Positions 26,728 through 36,002 of a stretch of 64,000 nucleotides of DNA are shown piece by piece; positions within the stretch are counted from its first letter, which is position 1; each line of letters begins with the position of its first letter. Location: assembly GCF_023897065.1 (NCBI RefSeq), contig NZ_JAMHIV010000001.1, positions 1 to 64,000 of the forward strand. The letters are read 5' to 3'. The notes beneath the pieces are model-generated. The model was not told the origin of the DNA, did no database searches, and worked only from the letters and a program-made list of their open reading frames with translations. The position numbers and the translations under genes were made by a program. This DNA comes from Crossiella sp. SN42. Lineage in GTDB: Bacteria > Actinomycetota > Actinomycetes > Mycobacteriales > Pseudonocardiaceae.

Positions 26728-27876
26728 TCACCGGTCGTAGAGCGCGCGCTGGGCCTTGGGCAGGTTGTTGACGAAGATGTCGCCGTACTTCTGCGCGCCG
26801 GTGCCCTGCCAGTACGGGCCGCCGTTGTACCGGGCGGCGATCTCCCGGTAGTTGTCCGGGGTCAGGTGTTCCCCGAAGCCGGCTTCCCGCCGCAGGTCGG
26901 CCAGGTGGGAGGCGGCGATGAAGATGTTCTGCTTGGTGTCCTTGAGGGAGGAGACGATCTGGTCCTCCTGTGCGTTGGTCAGGGTCGCCAGGTCGTAGCC
27001 CAGGGTTTCCGCGGCTCGGCGGATCTGGATGGACATCGGGCCGAAGGAAGTCGCGTTCGATCCGCGATCGCCGTTCTGGTCGATGGGCGGTTGCCCGAAG
27101 ACCGGTGTGCTCTGGCTGCGTGCCTCGTGGTTGCGGCGGAAGTTCAGCGCGAGGTCGTCGACCCAGCCGGGTTTGCCCGCCACTTCCTGCCAGGCGATGC
27201 CGGCCACCAGGTCCGGCGGCAGGCCGTACTTGCTGGCGGCGGCGAGGATGACGTTGCGGTTGTCCCGGATCCAGGCCTCCCGGTAGGAGTCCTCCGTGGT
27301 GCCGAACAGGGGGATGGTGACGTTGCCACCGGGCAGGTGGCCGGCCAGGTTCCGGATGTCCTGGAGTTCCGGGGAGATCGGTGCGGTGCCGTCCATTCGC
27401 TGGGCGGCCAGCAGCGCGGCGTTGCGGTCCAGCATGCCGTTCATGTTGTTGGCGATCATCCCGGCGAACAGCAGCTGCATGCCTGCCGCGGCGGCGCCGG
27501 GGAAGGCGGACATCAAGCCGTAGTACGGGGCGTAGGTCTCGATCATGTCGACCATGGACTGCTTGCTGGTCCTGACCACCTCGCCGAAGTGCTCGGCGTG
27601 ACCGGCCATGCGGGCCATGCCGGAGCCGAGGCCCTCGATCTTCTGGGTGCCGGTCAGCTTCGCGGCGTACTTCTGCCCACCGTCGTCGCGCCACGCCGCC
27701 AGCGATCGGGCGCCCGCGGTCCGGATTTCGGTGACGGTGGTGTCCAGCGCCGTCTGCGCGCCCTTCCAGCCCTCGGCCAGTTCGCCGACGGTGTCCTCGT
27801 TGGTGTCCGGCCACTCGGTGAACGGCTTGACCCGCCGCCACAGGCCGAACTCGTCCGCTGGTTCCAGGACCGCCAT
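26728..27876 (-). CDS. Type VII secretion substrate with muramidase-like C-terminal domain
   Basis: 382 residues, GAAGGGGGA ribosome site. N-terminal about 170 residues are helical and WXG/PPE-like (TVGELAEGWKGAQTALDTTV, AYRREAW-type helices), with a hydrophobic stretch near 125-150. From about residue 205 a lysozyme-like fold appears: LPPDLVAGIAWQEVAGKPGW with the probable catalytic Glu near 231, SFGPMSIQIRRAAETLGYD, NIFIAASHLADLRREAGF and AARYNGGPYW, the pattern of soluble lytic transglycosylases. No Sec signal. The gene 13 bases upstream encodes a small ESX-type partner, so the pair is probably exported through an ESX system encoded elsewhere and acts on peptidoglycan, for remodelling or against competitors. 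Confidence 0.8.
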   Translation of the reverse strand: MAVLEPADEFGLWRRVKPFTEWPDTNEDTVGELAEGWKGAQTALDTTVTEIRTAGARSLAAWRDDGGQKYAAKLTGTQKIEGLGSGMARMAGHAEHFGEVVRTSKQSMVDMIETYAPYYGLMSAFPGAAAAGMQLLFAGMIANNMNGMLDRNAALLAAQRMDGTAPISPELQDIRNLAGHLPGGNVTIPLFGTTEDSYREAWIRDNRNVILAAASKYGLPPDLVAGIAWQEVAGKPGWVDDLALNFRRNHEARSQSTPVFGQPPIDQNGDRGSNATSFGPMSIQIRRAAETLGYDLATLTNAQEDQIVSSLKDTKQNIFIAASHLADLRREAGFGEHLTPDNYREIAARYNGGPYWQGTGAQKYGDIFVNNLPKAQRALYDR

Positions 27877-27889
27877 GGCTGCTCCCCCT

Positions 27890-28198
27890 TCACCTGATGT
27901 CGAACCGGCGGGCGGCCTGCTGGTCCGCGCCGGTGTAGTCCTCGGCGGAGAGGTCGCCGATGTCGGCGCAGCGCTGGCAGATACCCGGCACCGCGTCGGC
28001 GGAGCGTTTGAGCGGCGCTTCCGCCGGCCGGTAGTTGCCGAGGAAGGCCTGGGCCAGCCGGCCCGAGCCGATGCCCGCCTCGCCGGCGGCGATGGCGTTG
28101 CGGTGCCGGCTCCAGGTGGCCTCGAAGGTCTGGCCGGTGGCGGTCAGCATGGCCATCGCCGTGCGATCGGAAACCGTGAAATCCGCGCCCTCACCCAT
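27890..28198 (-). CDS. Small ESX-secretion (EspC/WXG100-like) protein
   Basis: 102 residues, all helical, with no signal peptide: DFTVSDRTAMAMLTATGQTF, EATWSRHRNAIAAGEAGIGS, GRLAQAFLGNYRPAE. Fits the EspC-like (DUF2580 / type VII secretion target) group of four-helix partners. Encoded 13 bases upstream of the muramidase-like protein, so it probably forms a heterodimer with that protein's N-terminal domain that carries the export signal. The usual C-terminal YxxxD/E-type signal may be DLSAEDYTGAD; this is tentative. Confidence 0.7.
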   Translation of the reverse strand: MGEGADFTVSDRTAMAMLTATGQTFEATWSRHRNAIAAGEAGIGSGRLAQAFLGNYRPAEAPLKRSADAVPGICQRCADIGDLSAEDYTGADQQAARRFDIR

Positions 28199-28270
28199 GC
28201 GGCCAGTATCGGGTCGCCGGCTGGGGCCGCGGCGCGGGCGGCAGCTTCCGGTCAGCCGCGCGTCCTGGCC

Positions 28271-30061
28271 TCAGCGCTCCTTCGGGTTGTCCGGGTTCAC
28301 CGCTTCCTCGTCTGCGCGGGTGCCGTGTGCGGCCAGCTCCGACGGCGCGGTCGGCGCGTCCGGCTGCCGGTGCCTGCCGCCCACGTGCGCCTCGGCGCGC
28401 AGCCGTTCGACCATGTGCGGGTAGTGCAGCTCGAAGGCCGGGCGTTCGGAGCGGATGCGGGGCAGCTCGGTGAAGTTGTGCCGGGGCGGTGGGCAGGAGG
28501 TCGCCCACTCCAGGGAGTTGCCGTGGCCCCAGGGGTCGTCGACGGTGACCACCTCGCCGTAGCGGTGGCTGCGCATGGCGTTCCACAGGAAGGGCAGCAC
28601 CGAGGCGCCCAGCAGGAAGGCGCCGATGGTGGAGATCGCGTGCATCCAGGTGAAATCGTCCGCCGGCAGGTAGTCGGCGTAGCGGCGGGGCATGCCTGCC
28701 GAGCCGAGCCAGTGCTGGATCAGGAAGGTCAGGTGGAAGCCGAGGAAGGTGGTCCAGAAGTGCAGTTTGCCCAGGCGTTCCTCGAGCAGCCTGCCGGTCA
28801 TCTTGGGGAACCAGAAGTAGATCCCGGCGAAGGTGGCGAAGACGATCGTGCCGAAGAGGACGTAGTGGAAGTGCGCGACCACGAAGTACGTGTCGTGCAC
28901 GTGGAAGTCGATGGCCGGGGCGGCCAGCAGGATGCCGGTGAGGCCGCCCAGCAGGAAGGTCACCAGGAACCCGATGGAGAACAGCATCGGGGTCTCGAAG
29001 CTGAGCTGGCCGCGCCACATGGTGCCGATCCAGTTGAAGAACTTGATGCCGGTGGGAATGGCGATGAGGAAGGTGGTGATGGCGAAGAACGGCAGCAGCA
29101 CCGCGCCGGTGGCGTACATGTGGTGCGCCCAGACCACCACCGACAGCCCGGTGATGCCGACGGTGGCCCACACCAGCGCCTTGTAGCCGAAGAGCGGTTT
29201 GCGGGAGAAGACCGGGATGACCTCGCTGACGATGCCGAAGAACGGCAGCGCCACGATGTAGACCTCGGGGTGGCCGAAGAACCAGAACAGGTGCTGCCAG
29301 AGGATCGAGCCGCCGTTGGCGGGGTCGAAGACGTGGGAGCCGAGCAGCCGGTCGGACAGCAGGCCGAACAGGGCGGCGGTGAAGATCGGGAAGGCCATCA
29401 GCACCAGGATGCTGGTGAACAGGATGTTCCAGGTGAAGATCGGCATCCGCCACATGGTCATCCCGGGCGCGCGCAGGCACAGCACGGTGGTGATCATGTT
29501 GACCGCGCCCAGGATGGTGCCCAGGCCACTGATGATCAGGCCCACCGCCCACAGGTTGCCGCCGACCCCGGGTGAGTAGGTGGCCAGCGACAGTGGGGTG
29601 TAGGCGAACCAGCCGAAGTCGGCCGCCCCGCCGGGGGTGAGGAACCCGCCGATGGTGATCAGCCCGCCGGTGAGGAACAGCCAGAAGGACAGGGCGTTCA
29701 GCCTCGGGAAGGCCACATCCGGCGAGCCGATCTGCAGCGGCAGCACGTAGTTGGCGAAGCCGAACACCGTCGGAGTGGCGTAGAGCAGCATCATCACCGT
29801 GCCGTGCATGGTGAACAGCTGGTTGTACTGCTCGCTGGAGAGGAACTGCATGCCGGGCAGGCCCAGCTCGGCGCGCATGAGCAGCGCCATCACCCCGCCG
29901 ATGAGGAAGAACCCGAACGAGGCGACCAGGTAGAGGATGCCGATCTGCTTGTGGTCGGTGGTGCGCAGCAGGCTCAACAGCGCCGAACCCGGGGGCCGGC
30001 GGTGCACGGGCCGGACCGGCACGGGAGCAGGCGCGGCGGGCGGGCGGTCGGTCGCCGTCAT
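28271..30061 (-). CDS. ctaD: Cytochrome c oxidase subunit I
   Basis: 596 residues, twelve transmembrane helices. Low-spin haem ligand in [12 protein letters not shown], CuB/Tyr pair in [12 protein letters not shown], CuB histidines in WAHHMYATG, and haem a/a3 ligands in [16 protein letters not shown]; all redox ligands are present. The aa3 oxidase reduces O2 to water and pumps protons in the plasma membrane. Long N-terminal Pro-rich leader and charged C-terminal tail. No ctaC, ctaE or qcr genes adjoin, so this is a solitary copy, likely one of several ctaD genes as usual in actinomycetes. Confidence 0.97.
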   Translation of the reverse strand: MTATDRPPAAPAPVPVRPVHRRPPGSALLSLLRTTDHKQIGILYLVASFGFFLIGGVMALLMRAELGLPGMQFLSSEQYNQLFTMHGTVMMLLYATPTVFGFANYVLPLQIGSPDVAFPRLNALSFWLFLTGGLITIGGFLTPGGAADFGWFAYTPLSLATYSPGVGGNLWAVGLIISGLGTILGAVNMITTVLCLRAPGMTMWRMPIFTWNILFTSILVLMAFPIFTAALFGLLSDRLLGSHVFDPANGGSILWQHLFWFFGHPEVYIVALPFFGIVSEVIPVFSRKPLFGYKALVWATVGITGLSVVVWAHHMYATGAVLLPFFAITTFLIAIPTGIKFFNWIGTMWRGQLSFETPMLFSIGFLVTFLLGGLTGILLAAPAIDFHVHDTYFVVAHFHYVLFGTIVFATFAGIYFWFPKMTGRLLEERLGKLHFWTTFLGFHLTFLIQHWLGSAGMPRRYADYLPADDFTWMHAISTIGAFLLGASVLPFLWNAMRSHRYGEVVTVDDPWGHGNSLEWATSCPPPRHNFTELPRIRSERPAFELHYPHMVERLRAEAHVGGRHRQPDAPTAPSELAAHGTRADEEAVNPDNPKER

Positions 30062-30159
30062 GGCACAGCCCTTCCACAGACGGGGTTTCTGGACGAGACC
30101 TACCCACCCGCCGCCTCTTGAACCTCGAAGTCCGATCGCCGCCGCCGGGCCCGCGCCGG

Positions 30160-31056
30160 CTACTGCTGCGGCAGCTGCAACGGCCTGCCCGCAGCGAGTC
30201 CGCCGTCGACCGGCACGGACGCGCCGGTCAGGTAACCGAGCTCGTCACCGGCCATCGCGAGCACGGCCTGCGCGATCATGTCGGGTGTGGCGACCTTCTT
30301 CAGGCCGTCCACGTTCAGCTGGCCCAGGATCGTCAGCATCCGTTGCCAGGTCTCGTCGTCGTAGCCGGGGGGACGGATCATCGGGGTGTCGGTGATGCCC
30401 GGCAGGATCGCGTTGACCCGGATCCCGTGCGTGCCGTACTCCAGCGCCGCCGACTTCACCAGTGCCTGCACCGCCTGCTTGGTGGCCTGGTAGGTCGACA
30501 GGTTGGGGCGGCCGACGATCGCGCCCACGGAGGAGTTGACGATGATATGCCCGCTCTTCTGGTTGAGCATGTGCGGGAGCTGGTACTTCATCGCGAGGAA
30601 GACGCCCCGCGCGTTGGTGTCGAACACCTCGTCCCACTGCTCGAGCGTGACCTGGTGCAGCGGTGAGCTGATCTGCACGCCCGCGTTGTTGAACGCGATG
30701 TCCACCCGTCCGTACTTCCGCACGGCGGCGTCCACGAACTGACGCACCGACTCGGCCACCCGCACGTCCGCCGCGGTGTAGGTGGCCTCTCCCCCGGCCG
30801 CGCGGATGCCGCGCTCCACCTGCCTGCCCAGGTTCGCGCGCCGGCCGCAGAAGGCGACCTTCGCCCCGGCGGCGGCGAAGGCGTGCGCCGTCGCGGCACC
30901 GATCCCCGAGGTCGCGCCGGTGATCAGCACGACCTTCCCGCTGAACTTCCCGTTGCCCTTCCCTCGTCCATCCGCCGCGGCCGGACCGGCCAGGGCACTG
31001 AGCCCGGCCGCGGCCGCGACGCCACCCAGCACGGTCCGGCGAGAAACTGCGCTCAT
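30160..31056 (-). CDS. Short-chain dehydrogenase/reductase with Tat signal
   Basis: 298 residues from ATG 31056 (GGGA upstream; ATG 31062 also possible). Starts [20 protein letters not shown] ending AAADG, a twin-arginine leader. Then a complete classical SDR: cofactor motif GATSGIG, NNAG, catalytic Ser in NSSVG, YQATK (Y-x-x-x-K), and PGITDTP. Tat export would carry the folded, NAD(P)-loaded enzyme outside, which is unusual for an SDR. Divergent from a TetR gene with an inverted repeat between them. Substrate unknown. Confidence 0.88.
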   Translation of the reverse strand: MSAVSRRTVLGGVAAAAGLSALAGPAAADGRGKGNGKFSGKVVLITGATSGIGAATAHAFAAAGAKVAFCGRRANLGRQVERGIRAAGGEATYTAADVRVAESVRQFVDAAVRKYGRVDIAFNNAGVQISSPLHQVTLEQWDEVFDTNARGVFLAMKYQLPHMLNQKSGHIIVNSSVGAIVGRPNLSTYQATKQAVQALVKSAALEYGTHGIRVNAILPGITDTPMIRPPGYDDETWQRMLTILGQLNVDGLKKVATPDMIAQAVLAMAGDELGYLTGASVPVDGGLAAGRPLQLPQQ

Positions 31057-31068
31057 CCACACTCCCTA

Positions 31069-31090
31069 AAAGCAACTATTGGTTGCGTTT
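31069..31090. promoter_or_regulatory. TetR operator between SDR and tetR genes
   Basis: GCAAC (31072-31076), TATTG, GTTGC (31082-31086) is an inverted repeat that extends with one mismatch to AAAGCAAC/GTTGCGTTT. It is in the 67-base divergent region and only 15 bases from the SDR start, so it likely overlaps both promoters. Confidence 0.5.
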
Positions 31091-31123
31091 AGAGTGCCGG
31101 GGATCACGGGTTAAGGTCAACCG

Positions 31124-31723
31124 GTGCCTGAGAGTTCTGTCAGCTCCCGACGCACCCGGCCGGGCGGCCGCAGCGCCCAGGTCCGGGCCTCGGTGCTCAA
31201 CGCCGGACTCGCCGAGCTGGCCGAGGTCGGCTTCCACGGGCTGAGCCTGGAGGGCATCGCCAGACGGGCCGGGGTGAACAAGACGACGCTGTACCGGCGC
31301 TGGGGCAGCAAGGAAGCGCTCATGCTGGAGGCGATCCGCGAGCGCGCCTCGGCCAACGTGCCCATCCCCGAGACGGGTTCGCTGCGAGAGGACCTGCTGA
31401 CCCTGGTGACCGCCGCGATCCGCAACCTGTCCACCGCGGAGGTCCAGGCGATGGTCCGGGTCGGCATCACGCTGAGCCCGTACGAGCCCTCCCTGGCCGA
31501 GATGGCCCGGGCGTTCTGGACCGAGCGGCTGGCCGTGGACGGCGTGATCGTCGAACGGGCCGTCCAGCGCGGCGACATCGCCCCGGTCGACCCGGGGTTC
31601 GTGATCGAGGCCGTGCTCGGCCCGCCGTACTTCCGGTTCCTGGTCACCGGCCGGCCCGTGACCGACGAGTTCCTCGCCGCGACCGTGGACCTCGTGGTCA
31701 GCGGACTGCCGAAAGCGGTCTGA
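31124..31723 (+). CDS. TetR-family regulator
   Basis: 199 residues, GTG start. Helix-turn-helix GLSLEGIARRAGVNKTTLYR and WGSKEALMLEAI, then a C-terminal domain of the TetR_C_11/16-like type (LREDLLTLVTAAIRNL, FLVTGRPVTDEFLAATVDLV). Divergently paired with the Tat-exported SDR and probably represses it through the repeat at 31069-31090. Its stop is 5 bases from the converging STAS gene. Confidence 0.88.
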   Translation: MPESSVSSRRTRPGGRSAQVRASVLNAGLAELAEVGFHGLSLEGIARRAGVNKTTLYRRWGSKEALMLEAIRERASANVPIPETGSLREDLLTLVTAAIRNLSTAEVQAMVRVGITLSPYEPSLAEMARAFWTERLAVDGVIVERAVQRGDIAPVDPGFVIEAVLGPPYFRFLVTGRPVTDEFLAATVDLVVSGLPKAV

Positions 31724-31728
31724 GACGC

Positions 31729-32049
31729 TCACTGGTCGACCGAGTCCTGGAACACCCAGGTCATCCCGGTGAGCGCCAGCGCCCGCTCCAGCGCAGGGCT
31801 CGGCGTGCTGAGCCGCACCCGGGACTCCGCCTCCGCGGCCTTGGCCCTGGCGCGCAGCAGGGCGCTGATGCCGCTGGAGTCGCAGAAGGTCACCCCGGCC
31901 AGGTTGAGCACCAGGTGCCGGCAGCCGCCGTCGATCAGCCGCCGGACCCGCTCCAGCAGGCGGGCCGAGCCGTCGGGGTCGAGCACGCCGGAGAGGGTGA
32001 GCACGGTCGGTCCCTCGGTGGCGGATCGAGTCATGGTGATCGACAGCAT
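31729..32049 (-). CDS. STAS-domain anti-sigma factor antagonist
   Basis: 106 residues forming a single STAS domain: TVLTLSGVLDPDGSARLLER, LVLNLAGVTFCDSSGISALL. The Ser in CDSSG is the usual phosphorylation site of a partner-switching antagonist, controlled by an RsbW/SpoIIAB-type kinase. No such kinase or sigma gene adjoins, so its partner is elsewhere. Cytoplasmic. Converges with the TetR gene. Confidence 0.9.
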   Translation of the reverse strand: MLSITMTRSATEGPTVLTLSGVLDPDGSARLLERVRRLIDGGCRHLVLNLAGVTFCDSSGISALLRARAKAAEAESRVRLSTPSPALERALALTGMTWVFQDSVDQ

Positions 32050-32223
32050 CGGCCTCGCCTCCGCGACCGTGGTACGGGACTGGAGGATTGCCCGGCTGGC
32101 CGGGAACTACCGTCCGCGCGGCACTGAACCGTGCCAGCCGGTCCGGGACCGGTCCCCGCCCGGACCCGTGACCCTTACCGCGATGAACCGACCATCGGTG
32201 GCGCGTGACGGGAGCGAGGTTTG

Positions 32224-34728
32224 ATGAGACGGGTTGTGCTGGGGTTGCCGGCCGCGGTGCTGGTGGCGGGGCTGGCCAGTCCGGTGGCGGCGGCCGAGGG
32301 GGCGCCGTTGCCGGTCGCGGGGGTGGTGGCGAGCGCCGATGACGGCAACGTCGCGGCCAACACCCTGGACAAGGACCTGAACACCCGGTGGTCGGCCGAG
32401 GGCGACGGGGTGTGGATCCGCTACGACCTGGGCTCGGCGCGGACGGTGGGCTCGGTGTCGCTGGCCTGGCACAAGGGCGACACCAGGAAGGACACCTTCG
32501 AGGTCCAGCTCTCCGACGACGGCTCGGCCTGGACCACGGTGCTCCCCCGCCGCACCACCAGCGGCAGCACCCTCCAGCCGCAGAACCACGACTTCCCGGA
32601 CCGGTCCGCGCGGTACGTCCGCGTGGTCGGCCACGGCAACACCGTCAACGACTGGACCAGCATCACCGAGGCCACCGTCAACGGGCCCGACGGCGGCGGT
32701 GGTGAGTGCCGCCACCCGGCCGACGTGCTGGACCTGCGGAACTGGCAGCTCGGGCTGCCGATCGGGGAACCCGGGAAGCCGCTCGACGTCGAGCAGCCCG
32801 CGCTGGCCACCTACTCGGCCGACCCGTGGTTCCGCGCCACCGAGGACTGCCAGGCGGTGCAGTTCCGGGCCGCGGTCAACGGGGTCACCACCAGCGGCTC
32901 GAACCACCCGCGCGCCGAGCTGCGCGAGACGACCGGCCCTGGCACCAAGGCCAGCTGGTCCTCGACCTCGGGCACGCACACGATGGTGCTCGACCAGGCC
33001 ATCACCGCGCTGCCCAAGGACATTCCCCACCTGGTCGCCGGGCAGATCCACGACGCCAACGACGCGGTCTCGGCCTTCCGGTTGGAGGGCAGCAAGCTCT
33101 ACCTCACCGACGGCAACAACAAGCACACGCTGATCACCGACAACTACCAGCTGGGCACCAGGTTCCAGGCCAAGTTCGTGGTCGGCGGCGACCAGATCAA
33201 GGCCTACTACAACGGCGAGCTGAAGGCCACGCTGGCCAAGGCGTTCACCGGCGGCCACTTCAAGGCAGGCGCGTCCACCCAGGCCAACTGCGAGAACTCC
33301 GCGCCCTGCGAGGACGGCAACTTCGGCGAGGTGAAGGTCTACGGCCTGACCGTCGCCCACGACGGGACCGGGGATCCCGGACCCGTCCGGACCGTGCCGG
33401 TGGCCAACTCGGCCCAGTTGCAGAGCGCTTTCGGCGCGGCGCGGGCCGGGGACCGGATCGTGCTCGCGGACGGCCAGTACAGCATCGGCAAGCTGTCCGG
33501 CAAGCACGGCACCGCGGCCCAGCCGATCACCGTGGTGGCGGCCAACCGCGGCAAGGCGGTGATCAACGCCGGTCAGCTGGAGGTGGCGAACTCCTCCTAC
33601 GTGACGGTGGAAGGCCTGCGCTGGACCAACAGCGCCACGCTGAAGCTCACCGGCTCCAACAACGTGCGGCTGACCCGCAACCACTTCCGGCTCACCGAGA
33701 GCTCCTCGCTGAAGTGGGTGCTCATCCAGGGAGTGGACAGCCACCACAACCGGATCGACCACAACCTGTTCGAGGAGAAGCACCAGCAGGGCAACTTCAT
33801 CACCATCGACGGCACGGAAACCCAGCAGTCGCAACACGATCGGATCGACCACAACCACTTCCGCAACATCGGCCCGCGCGCCGAGAACGAGATGGAGGCG
33901 ATCCGGGTCGGCTGGAGCAAGATCTCCCAGTCCAGCGGCTTCACCGTGGTCGAGTCGAACCTGTTCGAGAACTGCGACGGCGACCCGGAGATCATCTCGG
34001 TCAAGAGCAACGACAACATCGTGCGCCACAACACCTTCCGCACCTCGCAGGGCACGTTGTCGCACCGGCACGGCAACCGCGGCGCCTTCTACGGCAACTT
34101 CTTCTTCGGCGGCGGGAAGGCGGGCACCGGCGGCATCCGGATCTACGGCCAGGACCACAAGATCTACAACAACTACTTCGAGGGCCTGACCGGCACCGGC
34201 TACGACGCCGCGCTGCAACTCGACGGCGGTGACGTGGACACCTCCGGCGCGCTGAACGCGCACTGGCGGGTCTACCGGGCGACGGTGGCGCACAACACCT
34301 TCGTCGGCAACGTATCCAACATCGAGGTCGGCGCCAACTACAAGCTCGCCCCGGTGGACTCGGTGATCACCGGCAACGTGGTCACCGGCAGCCAGGGCAA
34401 GCTGATCAACGAGGTCAAGGCGCCGGTGAACCTGACCTACACCGGCAACATCGCCTGGCCGACCGGCTCGGCGACCGTCGGTGTCAGCAAGCCCGCGGGC
34501 GCGGTCCGCTCGGTCGATCCGCTGCTGGTCCGGGAAGGGCCGGTGTTCCGGATCGGTGACGGGAGCCCGGCGATCGACTCCGGCGCAGGCGGTCACCCGT
34601 TCCTGACCGAGGACATGGACGGCCAGGCCCGCACCGGGGTCGCGGACGTGGGAGCAGACGAGCGGTCCACGGCCGCCGTCACCCGGACCCCACTGACCGC
34701 GGCCCAGGTCGGCCCCGAGGCCCCGTAA
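32224..34728 (+). CDS. Secreted bifunctional alginate lyase: F5/8C + PL7 + PL6
   Basis: 834 residues from ATG 32224 with GGAGCGAGG upstream. Signal peptide (LGLPAAVLVAGLASPVAAAE). Residues about 30-150 form an F5/8-type-C carbohydrate-binding sandwich (NTLDKDLNTRWSAEGDGVWI). About 165-385 is a PL7 domain with RAELRE (near 231), AGQIHD (near 273) and FKAGASTQ (near 346), the PL7 catalytic strands. About 395-780 is a PL6 beta-helix of the chondroitinase-B/alginate lyase type: NHFRNIGPRAENEMEAIRVG, catalytic Lys in ISVKSND (near 593) and Arg in LSHRHGN (near 614). Two different lyase folds in one chain should combine endo cleavage with attack on other block types. Stands alone; a hairpin overlaps its stop. 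Confidence 0.9.
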   Translation: MRRVVLGLPAAVLVAGLASPVAAAEGAPLPVAGVVASADDGNVAANTLDKDLNTRWSAEGDGVWIRYDLGSARTVGSVSLAWHKGDTRKDTFEVQLSDDGSAWTTVLPRRTTSGSTLQPQNHDFPDRSARYVRVVGHGNTVNDWTSITEATVNGPDGGGGECRHPADVLDLRNWQLGLPIGEPGKPLDVEQPALATYSADPWFRATEDCQAVQFRAAVNGVTTSGSNHPRAELRETTGPGTKASWSSTSGTHTMVLDQAITALPKDIPHLVAGQIHDANDAVSAFRLEGSKLYLTDGNNKHTLITDNYQLGTRFQAKFVVGGDQIKAYYNGELKATLAKAFTGGHFKAGASTQANCENSAPCEDGNFGEVKVYGLTVAHDGTGDPGPVRTVPVANSAQLQSAFGAARAGDRIVLADGQYSIGKLSGKHGTAAQPITVVAANRGKAVINAGQLEVANSSYVTVEGLRWTNSATLKLTGSNNVRLTRNHFRLTESSSLKWVLIQGVDSHHNRIDHNLFEEKHQQGNFITIDGTETQQSQHDRIDHNHFRNIGPRAENEMEAIRVGWSKISQSSGFTVVESNLFENCDGDPEIISVKSNDNIVRHNTFRTSQGTLSHRHGNRGAFYGNFFFGGGKAGTGGIRIYGQDHKIYNNYFEGLTGTGYDAALQLDGGDVDTSGALNAHWRVYRATVAHNTFVGNVSNIEVGANYKLAPVDSVITGNVVTGSQGKLINEVKAPVNLTYTGNIAWPTGSATVGVSKPAGAVRSVDPLLVREGPVFRIGDGSPAIDSGAGGHPFLTEDMDGQARTGVADVGADERSTAAVTRTPLTAAQVGPEAP

Positions 34729-34736
34729 CTCGGGGC
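34720..34736. terminator. Short terminator hairpin
   Basis: GCCCCG-TAACT-CGGGGC, a 6-bp stem spanning the alginate lyase stop codon, followed 10 bases later by TTTT. Between converging genes. Weak by itself. Confidence 0.4.
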
Positions 34737-34751
34737 ACCGCGGCCGGTTTT

Positions 34752-35885
34752 CTACTGGCAGGGCTGGGTTTCCGGGGTGCAGGACCGGACCTCGGGGAAC
34801 TGCGCGGACGGCCGCTCCAGCAGGGGTTGCGGGGTGCCGCGCAGGTGCAGGTCGAAGAATGCCTCGACGTAGGCGCGGGTGATCACCACGGAACGGGTGC
34901 CAGGAAGCTTGCTGCCGAGGTCGACGCCGATCTGGTTGGTCAGCGTGTCGTAGTCGGTGAACGAGGTGTGCACCGAACCCCGCACCGAGAACCAGCGCTT
35001 CCACCCGGTCAGGCGTGGGTAGTCCCGCACCCACGAGGGTTCGGCCGCGGGCGCGCCGAAGAACATGAACGGCCGCGACAGCCCGCTTGCGGGCAGTGGC
35101 TTGAAGTTCGTGCCGTCCAGGTTGACGCCTGCCCGCACCCGGAGGTCGGTCAGCATGGTCTCGCCGACACTGGCGCCGCCGAGGGACATGCCCGCCATCG
35201 CGATCCGGGACGCGTCGACCAGGGGTGAGCGGGTCAGCTCGTCGAGCACGAAGGAGACGTCGCGGGCCCTGCTTTCCACCGCGCGCCGGGGAAAGTCCTC
35301 GATCCCCAGTTCACACGTGGCGCAGGTGGTGACCCGCCCGTCCGGGAAGGTGGTGGCGTGGGTCTCGTAGGTGTGGTCGATCGCGGCGACCAGGTAGCCG
35401 CTGCTGGCCAGTTCCTCGGCCAGGGAGGTGAGCGAGGTGCGCAACCAGCCCGCGCCGGGCGAGAGCACGACGAGTGGTCGCTTGCCGCCCAACGGTTTCA
35501 CGTCGGTGTAGGCGTGGACCCTGGTCCTGCTCAACACATCGGGGGGCACGCTGGTGATGCCCGCGCTTTTCAGCAGCAGCTCCGACTCCTTCGGCGTGAG
35601 GTACCGCGCCCGCTGCTCGCCACGCGACTTCGCCGGGTACCACAGGGAAACCATGAGCTCTCGCGCCCCGGCCGCGGGGACCCACGGGTCCGGACGCGCC
35701 TTGTCGGTCAGGTGCAGGGACGTGGTGCCGACCGGATGGGCACCGGTTGGCGCGGGCAGGTAGGGCGTGCCGGCCGCCGGGTCACCAGGGTCGGCCGCGG
35801 CTGCGTGCACCGAGGAGGCGACGGCCGCGACGGCGAGCAGGCCGGCCAGCGCGATCAGGCGGCGCGGGCGTTTGTCATTGGGCAT
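34752..35885 (-). CDS. Secreted PAF-acetylhydrolase-like alpha/beta hydrolase
   Basis: 377 residues from ATG 35885. Signal peptide (RRLIALAGLLAVAAVASSVH ... AAAADP). Hydrolase core: LVVLSPGAGW (oxyanion), nucleophile elbow AMAGMSLGGAS, Asp in GVNLDGTN and His in GSVHTSFTD, complete triad. ELMVSLWYPAKSR near the N-terminus is typical for the platelet-activating-factor acetylhydrolase / Streptomyces exfoliatus lipase group. A CATCELG segment may form a disulfide. Extracellular esterase or lipase; substrate not determinable. Divergent from the sensor kinase gene. Confidence 0.87.
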   Translation of the reverse strand: MPNDKRPRRLIALAGLLAVAAVASSVHAAAADPGDPAAGTPYLPAPTGAHPVGTTSLHLTDKARPDPWVPAAGARELMVSLWYPAKSRGEQRARYLTPKESELLLKSAGITSVPPDVLSRTRVHAYTDVKPLGGKRPLVVLSPGAGWLRTSLTSLAEELASSGYLVAAIDHTYETHATTFPDGRVTTCATCELGIEDFPRRAVESRARDVSFVLDELTRSPLVDASRIAMAGMSLGGASVGETMLTDLRVRAGVNLDGTNFKPLPASGLSRPFMFFGAPAAEPSWVRDYPRLTGWKRWFSVRGSVHTSFTDYDTLTNQIGVDLGSKLPGTRSVVITRAYVEAFFDLHLRGTPQPLLERPSAQFPEVRSCTPETQPCQ

Positions 35886-36002
35886 GGCCACATCCTGCGA
35901 GCCGCCGCAGTGACGAACATCAGGTGAAAGCGGGGTTCGCGCCTGCCTCAACCGTACTTTTGACCGATTCGGCACGGGAACGCGCGTTCCTAGCCTGCAC
36001 GC

